A stretch of 64,000 nt of DNA from an uncultured Haliea sp. (GCA_913061145.1 CAJXUQ010000020.1:1-64000), one strand, 5' to 3'. Counted from the first letter of the stretch, positions 28,813 through 39,656 are shown. Numbers and translations: made by a program. Notes: generated by a model from the sequence alone, not told the origin.

Positions 28813-29408
28813 CAGGCTGCCTCCGCGTCCACGCCAATTACCAGAACCGACTCGGTCTCAAAGGAGTACGGCGGCACCACCAGGTTGGTGGACGCCGGGA
28901 CGCCGGCGTAGACGCGCCCGGACAAATCAAACTTGGAACCGTGGCAGGGGCAGAAAAAGCCGCCCAGCCACTCATCACCGCCCAGATCGGCTGCGCCGAC
29001 TTCGGGCCGGTATTTGGGTGCGCACCCCAGGTGGGTGCACAAACCTTCAGCAACGAAGATCTCGGGGCGCAGTGCGCGCGCCGGGCCGTCGATGTACGCC
29101 GGCTGCGTCGAGATCGCAGAGTCGGGATCTTTCAGATCACCGGTCAACTTGTCCAGATCAGCCAGCATGGCGGCAGTGCGGTGGACCACGTAGACCGGCT
29201 TGCCGCGCCACTCGACCACGATCATCTGGCCAGGCTCCAGCTTGCTGATGTCAGCCTTCACCGGTGCACCTGCGGCTTTCGCCTTGGCAGATGGGTTCCA
29301 GGACCCGACAAACGGCACCGCGATACCCACTGCGCCGGCAACGCCAACCACACTCGTCGCGGCGGTCAGGAAACGTCTCCTGCCGGTGTTCACGCCATCG
29401 CTACTCAT
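28812..29408 (-). CDS. petA: Ubiquinol-cytochrome c reductase iron-sulfur (Rieske) subunit
   Basis: The Rieske subunit carries electrons from ubiquinol to cytochrome c1. The ATG at 29408 is chosen because AGGAG lies 8 bases upstream; a GTG at 29417 is in frame. The 198-residue protein begins with a twin-arginine signal (GRRRFLTAATS), acting as a Tat-dependent membrane anchor. The 2Fe-2S ligands are in CTHLGC and CPCHGS, the two classic Rieske boxes. The gene leads the complex III operon and overlaps the cytochrome b/c1 start. Confidence 0.97.
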   Translation of the reverse strand: MSSDGVNTGRRRFLTAATSVVGVAGAVGIAVPFVGSWNPSAKAKAAGAPVKADISKLEPGQMIVVEWRGKPVYVVHRTAAMLADLDKLTGDLKDPDSAISTQPAYIDGPARALRPEIFVAEGLCTHLGCAPKYRPEVGAADLGGDEWLGGFFCPCHGSKFDLSGRVYAGVPASTNLVVPPYSFETESVLVIGVDAEAA

Positions 29409-29484
29409 GCTTTTCACTCCTGATTACCGGCCTGGCCACTGACGATGACAGGCTCGGGTGACGACATCGCAAAAAATGCCGCAA

Positions 29485-29513
29485 ATAGTAATGATTTTGT
29501 TCGTTGCTGGCAA
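29485..29513 (-). promoter_or_regulatory. Predicted promoter of the petA-petBC operon
   Basis: TTGCCA (29513-29508), a 17-base spacer and TACTAT (29490-29485) lie about 80 bases upstream of the petA start on the minus strand. Spacing is ideal and the region is AT-rich relative to the flanks. Expected transcription start is near 29478. Confidence 0.5.
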
Positions 29514-29570
29514 CATAAAGCCCCTGAAAGAGCCAGGGATTCGCCAGTAACTCCCTGTTTTTTCAGCACA

Positions 29571-29606
29571 AAAAAACGCCCGGCCTGAATACCAAACCGG
29601 ACGTTT
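29571..29606 (-). terminator. Rho-independent terminator of rplM-rpsI
   Basis: On the minus strand, AACGTCCGG pairs with CCGGGCGTT and is followed directly by a run of seven T. It starts about 40 bases after the rpsI stop codon, so it should end the ribosomal protein transcript before petA. Confidence 0.8.
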
Positions 29607-29645
29607 TCGATACGAGGCAGCCGGCCCGATCGGCCAACCGCACAC

Positions 29646-30038
29646 TCAGCGCTTGGAGTACTGCGGACGCTTGCGCGCCTTGCGCAAACCCACTTTCTTC
29701 CGTTCGACTTCACGCGCGTCGCGGGTGACAAAGCCGGCACGGCGCAGGGTGCCGCGCAGCGCTTCGTCGTAGTCCATCAGGGCACGGGTGATACCGTGAC
29801 GAATGGCGCCGGCCTGGCCGAAACTACCGCCGCCTTCGACCGTCACGTTGACGTCGAACTTGTCGGCCAGTTCCACCAACTCGAGAGGCTGGCGCACAAT
29901 CATGCGCGCCACTTCGCGACCGAAGTACTGGTCGAGCGGGCGTTTGTTGACCGTGATGTTACCGCCGCCGGTCTGGATGAACACACGGGCCGTGGAGGTC
30001 TTGCGGCGGCCGGTTCCGTAATACTGGGTTGCTGACAT
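29646..30038 (-). CDS. rpsI: 30S ribosomal protein S9
   Basis: S9 is a small-subunit protein whose C-terminal tail contacts the anticodon stem of P-site tRNA. The 130-residue length and the segments [30 protein letters not shown] and the terminal KRPQYSKR are diagnostic. It lies 13 bases downstream of rplM, the universal rplM-rpsI operon. Confidence 0.99.
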   Translation of the reverse strand: MSATQYYGTGRRKTSTARVFIQTGGGNITVNKRPLDQYFGREVARMIVRQPLELVELADKFDVNVTVEGGGSFGQAGAIRHGITRALMDYDEALRGTLRRAGFVTRDAREVERKKVGLRKARKRPQYSKR

Positions 30039-30051
30039 AGAAGGATATCCG

Positions 30052-30480
30052 TTAGATGTTCAATGCTTGCGGCTGCTGGGCGGTGTGCGGATGCTCTGCG
30101 CCCGCGTAGACCTTCAGCTTCTTGAACATGGCGCGACCCAGCGGATTGCGGGGCAGCATGCCCTTCACCGCGGTCTGCAGCACACGCTCAGGCGCCTTGT
30201 CGATCAGCTTCTCAAACGAGATGGACTTGATGCCGCCAATGAACCCCGTATGGTGGTGGTACATCTTGTCTTTGGCCTTGGCACCGGTCACGTGGATCTT
30301 TTCGGCATTAATCACCACGATGTAGTCGCCGGTATCAACGTGCGGTGTGTACTCAGCCTTGTGCTTGCCGCGCAAGCGGTGGGCGATTTCGCTGGCCAGG
30401 CGCCCGAGGGTCTTGCCTGACGCATCGACGACAAACCAGTCGTGGCGCACGTCTTCGGCTTTGGCACTGAAAGTTTTCAT
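30052..30480 (-). CDS. rplM: 50S ribosomal protein L13
   Basis: L13 is an early assembly protein of the large subunit. The ATG at 30480 gives 142 residues, identical in length to E. coli L13, beginning [15 protein letters not shown]; an upstream in-frame start adds nine unlikely residues. Family segments include [15 protein letters not shown], the [11 protein letters not shown] loop and [18 protein letters not shown]. Confidence 0.99.
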   Translation of the reverse strand: MKTFSAKAEDVRHDWFVVDASGKTLGRLASEIAHRLRGKHKAEYTPHVDTGDYIVVINAEKIHVTGAKAKDKMYHHHTGFIGGIKSISFEKLIDKAPERVLQTAVKGMLPRNPLGRAMFKKLKVYAGAEHPHTAQQPQALNI

Positions 30481-30521
30481 GAATAAACGCCTCTTGGAGG
30501 GCTCCAATTTCGAGAGCGCGA

Positions 30522-30550
30522 ATACTACTGCTTCGCACCCGGCTTTTCAA
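30522..30550 (-). promoter_or_regulatory. Predicted rplM-rpsI promoter
   Basis: TTGAAA (30550-30545) and TAGTAT (30527-30522) are separated by exactly 17 bases on the minus strand, giving a leader of about 35 bases before rplM. The leader contains GAGCCCTCCAAGAGGC, which could fold into a short hairpin and might be a site for autogenous control by L13, as known in E. coli. Confidence 0.55.
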
Positions 30551-30593
30551 GCACCGCTGAAAATAATCTGTCGCCGGGCAGAGTCACTCGCGC

Positions 30594-31694
30594 TCAGGGT
30601 CGGTGCTCCCTGGCGAGATAGTCGTGAGACTGCATTTCCTGCAAACGGGACACGGTCCGCTGGAACTCGAACCGCAAGCGGTCGCCATCATACAGGTCCA
30701 ACAGCTGCCTGTCAGCAGCCATCACCAGCTTTACGTTGCGATCGTAGAACTCGTCGACCAGGTTGATGAAGCGGCGCGCGGCGTCATCATTGCCGACGCC
30801 CAGAGCCGGCACGCCGGACAGCACCACCGCATGGAACTCGCGGGCGAGCTCGATGTAGTCGTTCTGTGAGCGCGGCCCTTCACACAGCTCGGCGAAGTCA
30901 AACCAGACCACATCATCGGCCACACTGCGCGTGCGAATGGCGCGGCCATTGATCTGCAAACTGGCGCCCTCGGTCGCGGCATGCGGCGCCAGGCGCTCGA
31001 AACTCTGGCGCAGGCTGACATCCGCTTCGGCATCCAGTGGGTAGTGATAAAGCTCCGCCCTCTCCAGCGTACGCAGTCGATAATCCACACCCGCATCCAC
31101 ATTCACCACCTGTGTATGCTGTTCGATCAGCGCGATGGCGGGAAGGAAACGCTGCCGCTGGAGACCATTCAGATACAGCCGGGAGGGTTCGATGTTGGAG
31201 GTGGCCACCAGCGTCACGCCACGCGCGAAGAGCGCCTCCATCAGGCCACCCAGAATCATGGCATCCGCGATGTCGGTGACGAAGAACTCATCGAAACACA
31301 CCACACGGGCATCGGCGGCGAGATGGTCTGCCACCTGCTGCAGTGGATTCTTCTCCCCCGCCAGCTGCTTCAACTCAGCGTGCACGCGCTGCATGAAGCG
31401 GTGGAAATGCACACGCAGCTTGCGCTCGAAAGGCAGGCAGTCGAAGAAGGTGTCCATCAGATAGGTCTTGCCGCGACCCACGCCGCCCCACAGGTACAGG
31501 CCACGCTCCGGTGCCGCAGGACGGCGCCGCCACCACTGCCACCACGCTGAGCGACGCTGTTCCTGTTGTACCAGGCGCTCAAAGACATCCTGCAACAGAC
31601 GCACGGCCGCCTCCTGCGCAGGATCACGGGAAAACCCCGGCTGCTGCAAATCTGCCTGGTAGCGCTCCCAGGGAGTCTGTTGCGCTGCACTCAC
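30594..31694 (-). CDS. zapE: Cell division ATPase ZapE (AFG1-like)
   Basis: ZapE is an AAA-like ATPase that destabilises FtsZ polymers and is needed for division under stress. No ATG fits the conserved N terminus; the GTG at 31694 (VSAAQQTPWERY) gives 366 residues, matching the family, while the open frame upstream runs into the zapG promoter region. The P-loop GGVGRGKTYLMD lies near residue 75 and Walker B VVCFDEFFVTDIADA near 150, followed by TSNIEPSRLYLNGLQRQRFLPAI, the AFG1 signature. It ends just before the rplM promoter. Confidence 0.95.
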   Translation of the reverse strand: MSAAQQTPWERYQADLQQPGFSRDPAQEAAVRLLQDVFERLVQQEQRRSAWWQWWRRRPAAPERGLYLWGGVGRGKTYLMDTFFDCLPFERKLRVHFHRFMQRVHAELKQLAGEKNPLQQVADHLAADARVVCFDEFFVTDIADAMILGGLMEALFARGVTLVATSNIEPSRLYLNGLQRQRFLPAIALIEQHTQVVNVDAGVDYRLRTLERAELYHYPLDAEADVSLRQSFERLAPHAATEGASLQINGRAIRTRSVADDVVWFDFAELCEGPRSQNDYIELAREFHAVVLSGVPALGVGNDDAARRFINLVDEFYDRNVKLVMAADRQLLDLYDGDRLRFEFQRTVSRLQEMQSHDYLAREHRP

Positions 31695-31735
31695 GCCGCT
31701 GTCCGACCTCTGGTTGATGGGAAAACTGGCGGCAC

Positions 31736-31764
31736 ACTCTATCCATGCAGCGAGGCCTTGGCAA
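31736..31764 (-). promoter_or_regulatory. Predicted zapE promoter
   Basis: TTGCCA (31764-31759) and TAGAGT (31741-31736) have a 17-base spacer on the minus strand and lie about 45 bases before the zapE GTG. The gap between zapE and the divergent zapG (153 bases) must contain both promoters; for zapG only a TATACT hexamer near 31828 is suggestive. Confidence 0.4.
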
Positions 31765-31847
31765 CGCTTTCGCCAGACCCGCGCTAGAGTCCCCGGCAGA
31801 TTGCGGTATACTCGCCACTGCCCTTCCCGCCGCAAAGAGGAAACCCT

Positions 31848-32306
31848 GTGTACAGTTTGACGATTCTGATAGTCACCGGCGCCATCACTCTGCTCGTGGG
31901 CGGCGCCGTCGGCCTGCTGCTCGGCCGCCGCCTGTCTGCAGACGGCCAGCGGCTGCGCGACACGGAGCGCAAGCTGGACCAGATGACCCAGGATAAACGG
32001 GCCTATGAAAACGAGGTGGTTGAGCATTTCACGCAGACCGCGAGGCTGCTGAACACTCTGACCGACAGCTACCGCAATGTCCACAACCACCTTGCCGCAG
32101 GCGCGGAGACCCTGTGTCAGGACAAGGGACCGGTGTCCCTGGAGCGTTTACAGGGAGGCGCCGAGGACGACGCCGAGATACCGGCACACTTGGCACACAT
32201 CCAGCCGCCCCTGGACTACGCGCCGAAAACCTCTCCCGGTGAAAAGGGCATGCTCAACGAGGAATTCGGCATCGAGCGTCAGCCCAAACCCGCGCAGGAT
32301 CGCTGA
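31848..32306 (+). CDS. zapG: Inner membrane protein ZapG/YhcB (DUF1043)
   Basis: YhcB/ZapG is a bitopic inner-membrane protein that links division with envelope and lipid synthesis. The GTG at 31848 has AGAGG 7 bases upstream and gives 152 residues. One N-terminal membrane helix (residues 3-26, ILIVTGAITLLVGGAVGLLLG) is followed by a coiled coil with the family motif YENEVVEHFTQTARLLNTLT and a disordered C-terminal tail. It is divergent from zapE, as often in this group. Confidence 0.92.
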   Translation: MYSLTILIVTGAITLLVGGAVGLLLGRRLSADGQRLRDTERKLDQMTQDKRAYENEVVEHFTQTARLLNTLTDSYRNVHNHLAAGAETLCQDKGPVSLERLQGGAEDDAEIPAHLAHIQPPLDYAPKTSPGEKGMLNEEFGIERQPKPAQDR

Positions 32307-32315
32307 AGCGCTCAT

Positions 32316-33077
32316 CTACACCGGGTTATCGATATCGATAAACCGGTGCTCCAGACCGAATTCGGCGGCAAGATGCGCCCCGAGCGCCTGTACGCCATAG
32401 CGCTCCGTCGCATGGTGTCCCGCCGCCACGAAGTGAATACCCTCCTCCCGCGCGATATGCACCGTCGGCTCGGAAACCTCGCCGGTGAGGTACAGGTCCG
32501 CACCCGCCGCCACCGCTTGCCCGATATACGACTGGGCAGCACCGGTACACCAGGCAACCCGCCGGACTGACTGCTCGGGGTCCCCGACGTGGAGAGGTCT
32601 GCGCCCGGCGAACCGCGCAATGTCATCAAGCAGTTCCGCCACCTTGCGCGGTGCGGGCAGGTGGCCGATATTGCCCACGGCCGCCGCGTCGTCGGGGTCC
32701 AGGGGCTGCACGTCGATCATGCCCAGCAGGGCACCCAGCCGTGCATTATTCCCCAGGTCGGGGTGGGCATCGAGCGGCAGATGGTAGGCCAACAGGCTGA
32801 TATCGTGTTCCAGCAGCGTGGCCAACCGCCGGCGCTTCATGCCCACCACAGGCTCCGCCTCACCGCGCCAGAAATATCCATGGTGTACCAGGATGGCATC
32901 CGCCCGCTGCTCAACTGCCGCCTCCAACAGGGCCTGGCAGGCGGTGACACCGCTGACCAGGCGTTGCACCTGGGCGCGCCCCTCCACCTGCAGGCCGTTG
33001 GGGCAGTAGTCGCGAAAGCGCGCAACATCCAGCAGTTGGTCAGTGTGGCGTACCAGTTTTTGCAACGGGACAGGCAT
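32316..33077 (-). CDS. Nif3-like dinuclear metal centre protein (YbgI/DUF34 family)
   Basis: This family has a conserved dinuclear metal site; proposed roles include GTP cyclohydrolase-like or metal-insertion activity, none firmly proven. The ATG at 33077 (MPVPLQKLVRHTDQLL) gives 253 residues, near the length of E. coli YbgI; the longer open frame adds unsupported sequence. Metal-binding elements are visible as DAILVHHGYFWRG (two His) near residue 60-70, the AYHLPLDAHPDLGNN stretch near 98, and the C-terminal FVAAGHHATERYGVQALG. It converges with zapG with only 9 bases between stops and is divergent from algW. Confidence 0.93.
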   Translation of the reverse strand: MPVPLQKLVRHTDQLLDVARFRDYCPNGLQVEGRAQVQRLVSGVTACQALLEAAVEQRADAILVHHGYFWRGEAEPVVGMKRRRLATLLEHDISLLAYHLPLDAHPDLGNNARLGALLGMIDVQPLDPDDAAAVGNIGHLPAPRKVAELLDDIARFAGRRPLHVGDPEQSVRRVAWCTGAAQSYIGQAVAAGADLYLTGEVSEPTVHIAREEGIHFVAAGHHATERYGVQALGAHLAAEFGLEHRFIDIDNPV

Positions 33078-33170
33078 GGCGGTATTCCGGGATTTCTGCG
33101 GTTTCGTGGCTGTGGATGTTTCGACCATCATATACAATGGCGCTGCAATTCGACACACGGCCGCCACCCT

Positions 33171-34283
33171 ATGCCCAACAGCCTGCGCTATTTTGTCTGG
33201 CCCGCGATTGCCGGCCTGCTGGCGGCCCTGTTGATTCTGGACCGCTGGGTTCTGCCGCGCAGCGACGCGGGAAATCGCGGTGATACCGCCATGAGCTATG
33301 CCGCCGCGGTGCGCAGCGCCACACCCGCGGTTGTCAACATCTACACGGCAAAGCTGATCCCCTCCCGCGGCGAAACGCGCCCGGGCGACCTGCTCAACCG
33401 GCCGTCAAACCGGGTACCCGCGCAGCGCCAGCGAATTGAACGCTCACTGGGTTCAGGCGTCATCATGACCGCCGAGGGCCATGTGCTTACCAACAACCAT
33501 GTCATCCATGAAGCCGACGCTATCCAGGTGCTATTGCACGACGGGCGCTCGGCAAATGCCGTGGTGATCGGTACGGACCCGGCCACGGATCTCGCGGTGC
33601 TGAAAATCAACCTTGAAGACCTGCAACCCATTACCCTCGGCAACTCCGACACCGCGCGCGTGGGTGATGTGGTGCTGGCCATTGGCAACCCCCTGGGCTT
33701 CGGCCACTCGGTTACCCAGGGGATTGTTTCAGCGCTGGGCCGCTACGGGCTGCAGCTCTCGGCCTATGAGGATTACATCCAGACCGATGCCATCATTCAT
33801 CTCGGGAATTCCGGTGGCGCGCTGGTCAATGCCCGCGGGGAATTGCTGGGCATCAACACGCTGATCTACACCGGCGCCGACCAGACCCGGGGCAGCGCGA
33901 CCGGCATCGGCATCAGCCTGGCCACACCGGTCAACATGGCCCTGTTTGTGATGGAGGACCTGATTCGCTATGGCGAGGTCATCCGCGGATGGCTGGGCGT
34001 GAGCGTGGCACCCGTTCGCGGGCTGGATGAACGCCGGCCGGGCATGCAGTTACTTGAAGTGACGGCGATGGCAGAGGACAGCCCGGCACAGCGGGCGGGC
34101 ATCCAGGTACGCGACATCATCACCCACATCGATGGCGAGCCGGTACAGGACGGACGCATTACGATGCACCGCATCGCGCAACTGCGCCCGGGAGACAATA
34201 TCGACATCACGGTGCAGCGCAACCAGCAATCCATCGACCTGCGCGCCATCGTCGGTACGCTGCGCCATTCACCCACCATCTAG
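33171..34283 (+). CDS. algW: Periplasmic stress-sensor protease AlgW/DegS
   Basis: DegS (AlgW) is a membrane-anchored trypsin-like protease that senses misfolded outer-membrane proteins and cleaves the anti-sigma factor RseA/MucA, releasing sigma-E. The ATG at 33171 gives 370 residues with one N-terminal anchor at 8-26. The catalytic triad is His110 (TNNHVIH), Asp140 (ATDLAVLK) and Ser214 (GNSGGAL). A single PDZ domain follows at about 270-365. A single PDZ and the anchor separate it from DegP. It converges with hisD. Confidence 0.95.
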   Translation: MPNSLRYFVWPAIAGLLAALLILDRWVLPRSDAGNRGDTAMSYAAAVRSATPAVVNIYTAKLIPSRGETRPGDLLNRPSNRVPAQRQRIERSLGSGVIMTAEGHVLTNNHVIHEADAIQVLLHDGRSANAVVIGTDPATDLAVLKINLEDLQPITLGNSDTARVGDVVLAIGNPLGFGHSVTQGIVSALGRYGLQLSAYEDYIQTDAIIHLGNSGGALVNARGELLGINTLIYTGADQTRGSATGIGISLATPVNMALFVMEDLIRYGEVIRGWLGVSVAPVRGLDERRPGMQLLEVTAMAEDSPAQRAGIQVRDIITHIDGEPVQDGRITMHRIAQLRPGDNIDITVQRNQQSIDLRAIVGTLRHSPTI

Positions 34284-34293
34284 CGCGTGATCG

Positions 34294-35589
34294 TCAGTCG
34301 TCGCGCAGGCGCAGCTCCGCACTGCGTGCGTGGGCGGTCAGCTGTTCGCCGCGGGCCAGCGTCGATGCGACGCGCCCCAGCGTCTGCACACCGGCCTCAC
34401 TGCACATGATCAACGAACTGCGCTTCTGGAAATCGTAGACACCCAACGGAGAGAAAAAGCGTGCTGTACGTGACGTGGGCAGCACATGATTGGGCCCGGC
34501 ACAGTAATCGCCCAGGCTCTCCGAGGTGTAGGCGCCCATGAAAATGGCACCTGCGTGCCTGATCTGGGGCAGCAGCGCTTCAGGGTCGGCGACGGACAGC
34601 TCGAGGTGTTCCGGTGCGAGGCGATTGCAGAGCGCGACAGCCTCCGCAAGGTCACGGGTGAGGATGAGGGCACCGCGCCCGGTGAGTGATGCGCGAATGA
34701 TCTCTGACCGCTCCATGGCAGGCAGCAGGCGTTCAATGCTCTCCGCCACCCGCGCGATGTAATCCGCATCGGGACACAGCAGCAACGACTGGGCGTTTTC
34801 ATCATGTTCCGCCTGCGAAAACAAATCCATCGCCACCCAGTCCGGATCGGTGGTGCCATCGCAGACAATGAGTATTTCCGATGGACCGGCGATCATGTCG
34901 ATGCCCACCCGGCCAAACACCTGGCGCTTCGCGGTCGCCACATACATGTTGCCCGGGCCGACAATCTTGTCCACCGCCGGCACCGTGGCCGTACCGTAGG
35001 CCAGCGCGGCAACCGCCTGGGCGCCACCCAGGGTGAAGACGCGATCCACACCGGCGATGGCGGCAGCGGCCAGCACCAGATCGTTCAACTCACCCTCCGG
35101 CGCGGGAACGACCATCACGATCTCGTCCACCCCCGCCACCCGTGCGGGCAGGGCGTTCATCAGCACTGACGAGGGATAGCTCGCCTTACCGCCCGGCACG
35201 TAGATACCAACCCGCTCCAGCGCCGTAATCTGCTGGCCGAGCAGGTTGCCCTCTTCGTCCCGATACTGCCAACTGGCCTGCCGCTGGTGCTCGTGGTAGC
35301 TGCGAATCCGTGCCGCAGCCTGCTCCAGAGCCAGCCGCTGAGGCTGGGGAATCGTGTTCAGCGCCTGCTGCAGGCGCTCCGGTGGGACCTCCAGCTGGGC
35401 CGCGGCAGCAACAGACCGCCGATCAAAGCGCGCGGTGTACTCCAGCAGCGCGTCGTCACCGCGCTGGCGCACCGCCGCGATAATCTCCGCAACGGCCGCT
35501 TCTACCGCGGTGTCCAGCCCCTCTTCCCAGGCTGTCAGGGCATCCAGGCTCTGGTCGAAGTCTGCACTGCGGGTGTCAAGACGCCGCAT
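34294..35589 (-). CDS. hisD: Histidinol dehydrogenase
   Basis: HisD catalyses the last two steps of histidine synthesis, oxidising histidinol to histidine with NAD. The start at 35589 ([11 protein letters not shown], 431 aa) lies one base after the hisG stop; the longer open frame is inside hisG. Signature segments are [42 protein letters not shown], and [20 protein letters not shown], which contain the zinc and catalytic His/Glu residues. hisC, which follows hisD in Pseudomonas, is absent; algW comes next. Confidence 0.97.
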   Translation of the reverse strand: MRRLDTRSADFDQSLDALTAWEEGLDTAVEAAVAEIIAAVRQRGDDALLEYTARFDRRSVAAAAQLEVPPERLQQALNTIPQPQRLALEQAAARIRSYHEHQRQASWQYRDEEGNLLGQQITALERVGIYVPGGKASYPSSVLMNALPARVAGVDEIVMVVPAPEGELNDLVLAAAAIAGVDRVFTLGGAQAVAALAYGTATVPAVDKIVGPGNMYVATAKRQVFGRVGIDMIAGPSEILIVCDGTTDPDWVAMDLFSQAEHDENAQSLLLCPDADYIARVAESIERLLPAMERSEIIRASLTGRGALILTRDLAEAVALCNRLAPEHLELSVADPEALLPQIRHAGAIFMGAYTSESLGDYCAGPNHVLPTSRTARFFSPLGVYDFQKRSSLIMCSEAGVQTLGRVASTLARGEQLTAHARSAELRLRDD

Positions 35590-35590
35590 T

Positions 35591-36226
35591 TCAGTCGACC
35601 TCCGCCGCCGCCGCGAGGCGCTCGACAAGCTCATGGACCACACCATACCGGGCCCGCATGGCGGCCTTGTTGACGATGAGGCGGGAGCTGATTCGGGCGA
35701 TTTCGTCCAGCGGCTCCATGCCATTGGCCCGCAGCGTGTTACCGGTGTCGACGATGTCGACAATCAAATCTGCCAGATCCATCATCGGCGCCAGCTCCAT
35801 GGCCCCGTACAGTTTGATGACATCGGCGTGGACGCCCTGCGCGGCGAAGTGTCGCCGGGCGATATTGACGAACTTGGTGGCCACGCGAACACGAGCACCG
35901 GACGCCGACCAGCCGACGGGGCCCGCAGTCATCAGCCGGCAGCGGGCAATCCCGAGGTCCAGCGGTTCGTAGAGACCCTCAGCACCGTGTTCCAGCAGAA
36001 TGTCCTTACCCACCACACCAAGGTCGGCAGCACCATGGCGCACATAGGTGGGGACATCGGTACCGCGAATCACGACCAGCTGAATGTCGGCCCGCGTCGT
36101 GGCGAAGATCAGCTTCCGGCTGCTGTGAATATCCTCCAGCGGCTCGATACCGGCTCTGGCCAGCAAAGGCAGGGTTTCCTGCAGTATGCGGCCTTTCGTC
36201 AAGGCCATGGTCAAAGGTTGTGCCAT
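35591..36226 (-). CDS. hisG: ATP phosphoribosyltransferase catalytic subunit HisG (short form)
   Basis: HisG starts histidine synthesis by joining ATP and PRPP. The start at 36226 gives 211 residues; Met at 36208 is an alternative. This is the short form, which lacks the regulatory C-terminal domain and in known species needs the HisRS-like partner HisZ, not found in this window. Visible motifs are [16 protein letters not shown] at the start, [19 protein letters not shown], and the PRPP-binding [17 protein letters not shown]. It starts 8 bases after the murA stop and is followed by hisD. Confidence 0.97.
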   Translation of the reverse strand: MAQPLTMALTKGRILQETLPLLARAGIEPLEDIHSSRKLIFATTRADIQLVVIRGTDVPTYVRHGAADLGVVGKDILLEHGAEGLYEPLDLGIARCRLMTAGPVGWSASGARVRVATKFVNIARRHFAAQGVHADVIKLYGAMELAPMMDLADLIVDIVDTGNTLRANGMEPLDEIARISSRLIVNKAAMRARYGVVHELVERLAAAAEVD

Positions 36227-36234
36227 AGCGGACC

Positions 36235-37762
<1,528 letters not shown>

Positions 37763-37859
37763 GTTCTTTCCCCAAAACAAGCCGCATTGGCGCAAGGCGC
37801 CGCATTCTAGGCGAATCGACGCTCAGTGGCGAGTGCCGCGACAGGTGCTCCCGGCCACG

Positions 37860-38522
37860 TCAGCTCTGGATATCCACCGCTGACCACTGTGCAATCACGG
37901 TGTCCAGATCGCCACCGTGCTTGCGTGCGGAGGCCTCGAACTGGCTGCGGTAAATCTCGCCGAGGTTGACATTCTCGATAACCAGGTTGCGCAGTTTCCA
38001 CTGGCCATCGCGATCGCGCCCCATGTGATACACCAACACGTAGGGTTCGGCACCGCTGTTGTAGATCAGCTGCCGGACGGCGGCACGCGGGCCCGCCGAC
38101 TCTTCTGCGCTGAGGTCAGGGACTTCGATTCTGGAGCCACCAAAGGCCAGCAGACCCTTGCCGTAGGTACGCACCAGACCCTCGCGCATGACCTCCGTGA
38201 AGCGCTCCAGCTGGTCGCGCAGCTGGTCGCGACCGGCGCCGTCCAGGGAGCGATAACGCTCTACACTGGCATAGGGGCCCATCACGCCACGGGCGAAGCC
38301 GCGGAAATCCACCACATCGTCCAGTATGGCCTGCAAGGTGTTGTAGAACCGCTCGGGCTCCGTGTCCATGTAGCCCTCGGCCTCGCTGACCGCAGACATC
38401 ACCTGGTCGGTCGCCTGCCTGACCACCTCGTGGGCACCGAGTGGCGCAACCGGCTCAGTGGCCTGTACATTTAGGGCCACAACCATAAGCAGGGTTGCAG
38501 CCCATTGCAGCAATTGGGTCAT
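37860..38522 (-). CDS. mlaC: Phospholipid-binding protein MlaC (Ttg2/toluene tolerance family)
   Basis: MlaC is the periplasmic shuttle that carries phospholipid between the outer-membrane MlaA complex and the inner-membrane MlaFEDB transporter. The 220-residue protein has a signal peptide cleaved near Ala21 (VVALNVQA-TE) and the family fold with VDFRGFARGVMGPY, LVRTYGKGLLAF and the C-terminal WKLRNLVIENVNLGEIYRSQF. It stands alone: mlaF, mlaE, mlaD (normally upstream) and mlaB (normally downstream) are not here, and the flanking gaps are 97 and 156 bases. AAGGATAAGG precedes the ATG. Confidence 0.93.
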   Translation of the reverse strand: MTQLLQWAATLLMVVALNVQATEPVAPLGAHEVVRQATDQVMSAVSEAEGYMDTEPERFYNTLQAILDDVVDFRGFARGVMGPYASVERYRSLDGAGRDQLRDQLERFTEVMREGLVRTYGKGLLAFGGSRIEVPDLSAEESAGPRAAVRQLIYNSGAEPYVLVYHMGRDRDGQWKLRNLVIENVNLGEIYRSQFEASARKHGGDLDTVIAQWSAVDIQS

Positions 38523-38540
38523 ACCTTATCCTTGAATGTC

Positions 38541-38569
38541 ATTACATGCCGGTCGGCGCTCTGTATACT
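38541..38569 (+). promoter_or_regulatory. Predicted promoter of the yrbG-kds-lpt operon
   Basis: ATTACA (38541-38546), a 17-base spacer and TATACT (38564-38569) lie in the divergent mlaC-yrbG gap, giving a leader of about 100 bases before yrbG. The -10 core TGTATAC is nearly symmetric and could also serve the mlaC direction. Confidence 0.45.
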
Positions 38570-38678
38570 GCGCTCCCACAACCCCTGTGCCGAGAGCTGC
38601 CACGGCGTTCGACACCGCCGCGCCGGCAACAGTTCCATCGCTGTGGGGGCCGTCTACTTTAACAGGAAATGCGCTTTT

Positions 38679-39656
38679 ATGCTGTTAGCAACAGCTGCCA
38701 TTGTCATCGGCTTCCTGATTCTGATCTGGAGCGCCGATGTATTCATCGCGGGGGCGGCATCGCTGGCGGCAAACCTCGGCATGTCGCCGATTGTCATCGG
38801 CTTGACCATTGTATCGATAGGCACCTCTGCACCGGAGATCCTCGTTTCGCTGACCGCAGCGGTCACCGGTGCCGGAGCACTTGCCATTGGCAACGCGCTG
38901 GGCTCCAACATCGCCAATATCGGCCTTGTGCTCGGCGTGACGCTGCTGATTGCGCCACTGAAGGTACACCCCGGCTGCATGCGGCGCGAGCTGCCCACGT
39001 TGCTGCTGGTCACCCTGGCGGCAGCGCTTTTGCTCATCGACGGCGAGCTGTCCCCGCTGGACGGCATGGTCATGCTGGCAACGCTGGCGATCATCATGAC
39101 CGCAATGCTGCGCGGCGAAGCTACCGACCCCGAGCTGCTGCAGGAGGCCTCCGAACTGACCCGCGAGCCCACCCCCCTGGCAACCGCCTGGCTCAAGTTT
39201 GGTGGCGGATTGCTGCTGCTGGTTGCCAGCTCGCGACTGCTTGTGTGGGGCGCCACCGGCATTGCTGAACAACTGGGGGTATCAGAGCTGGTCATCGGCC
39301 TGACCATCGTGGCCATCGGCACCAGTCTGCCGGAACTTGCAGCGACGGTGGCCAGTGCCCTGCGCGGCCATGCGGACATTGCTGTGGGCAACGTTATCGG
39401 CTCCAACCTGTTCAACCTGCTCGCGGTGATGGCCATTCCGGGCCTGATCGAAACCCAGGCCCTCGACGCCCTGGTGCTGTACCGGGACTACCTCACCATG
39501 GCCGGTATGACGCTGCTACTGGCGGCAGCGGTCTACCTGAGCCGCGGCCGGCACAAATCGGGTACGGAGGGCTATGCCTATATCGGCCGCAGCCTCGGCC
39601 TACTGTTACTGGCGGTGTACGGGCTGTACTATTACTGGCTGTACCGGACCCGCTGA
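38679..39656 (+). CDS. yrbG: Calcium/sodium antiporter of the CaCA family (YrbG)
   Basis: This is an inner-membrane cation/Ca2+ exchanger-like protein. The ATG at 38679 gives 325 residues; the longer open frame crosses the promoter. There are about ten membrane segments and two inverted alpha repeats: GLTIVSIGTSAPEILVS with GNALGSNIANIGLV, and GLTIVAIGTSLPELAAT with GNVIGSNLFNLLAV, holding the acidic ion-binding residues. It heads the conserved run yrbG-kdsD-kdsC-lptCAB, though its own role in LPS assembly is unproven. Confidence 0.94.
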   Translation: MLLATAAIVIGFLILIWSADVFIAGAASLAANLGMSPIVIGLTIVSIGTSAPEILVSLTAAVTGAGALAIGNALGSNIANIGLVLGVTLLIAPLKVHPGCMRRELPTLLLVTLAAALLLIDGELSPLDGMVMLATLAIIMTAMLRGEATDPELLQEASELTREPTPLATAWLKFGGGLLLLVASSRLLVWGATGIAEQLGVSELVIGLTIVAIGTSLPELAATVASALRGHADIAVGNVIGSNLFNLLAVMAIPGLIETQALDALVLYRDYLTMAGMTLLLAAAVYLSRGRHKSGTEGYAYIGRSLGLLLLAVYGLYYYWLYRTR

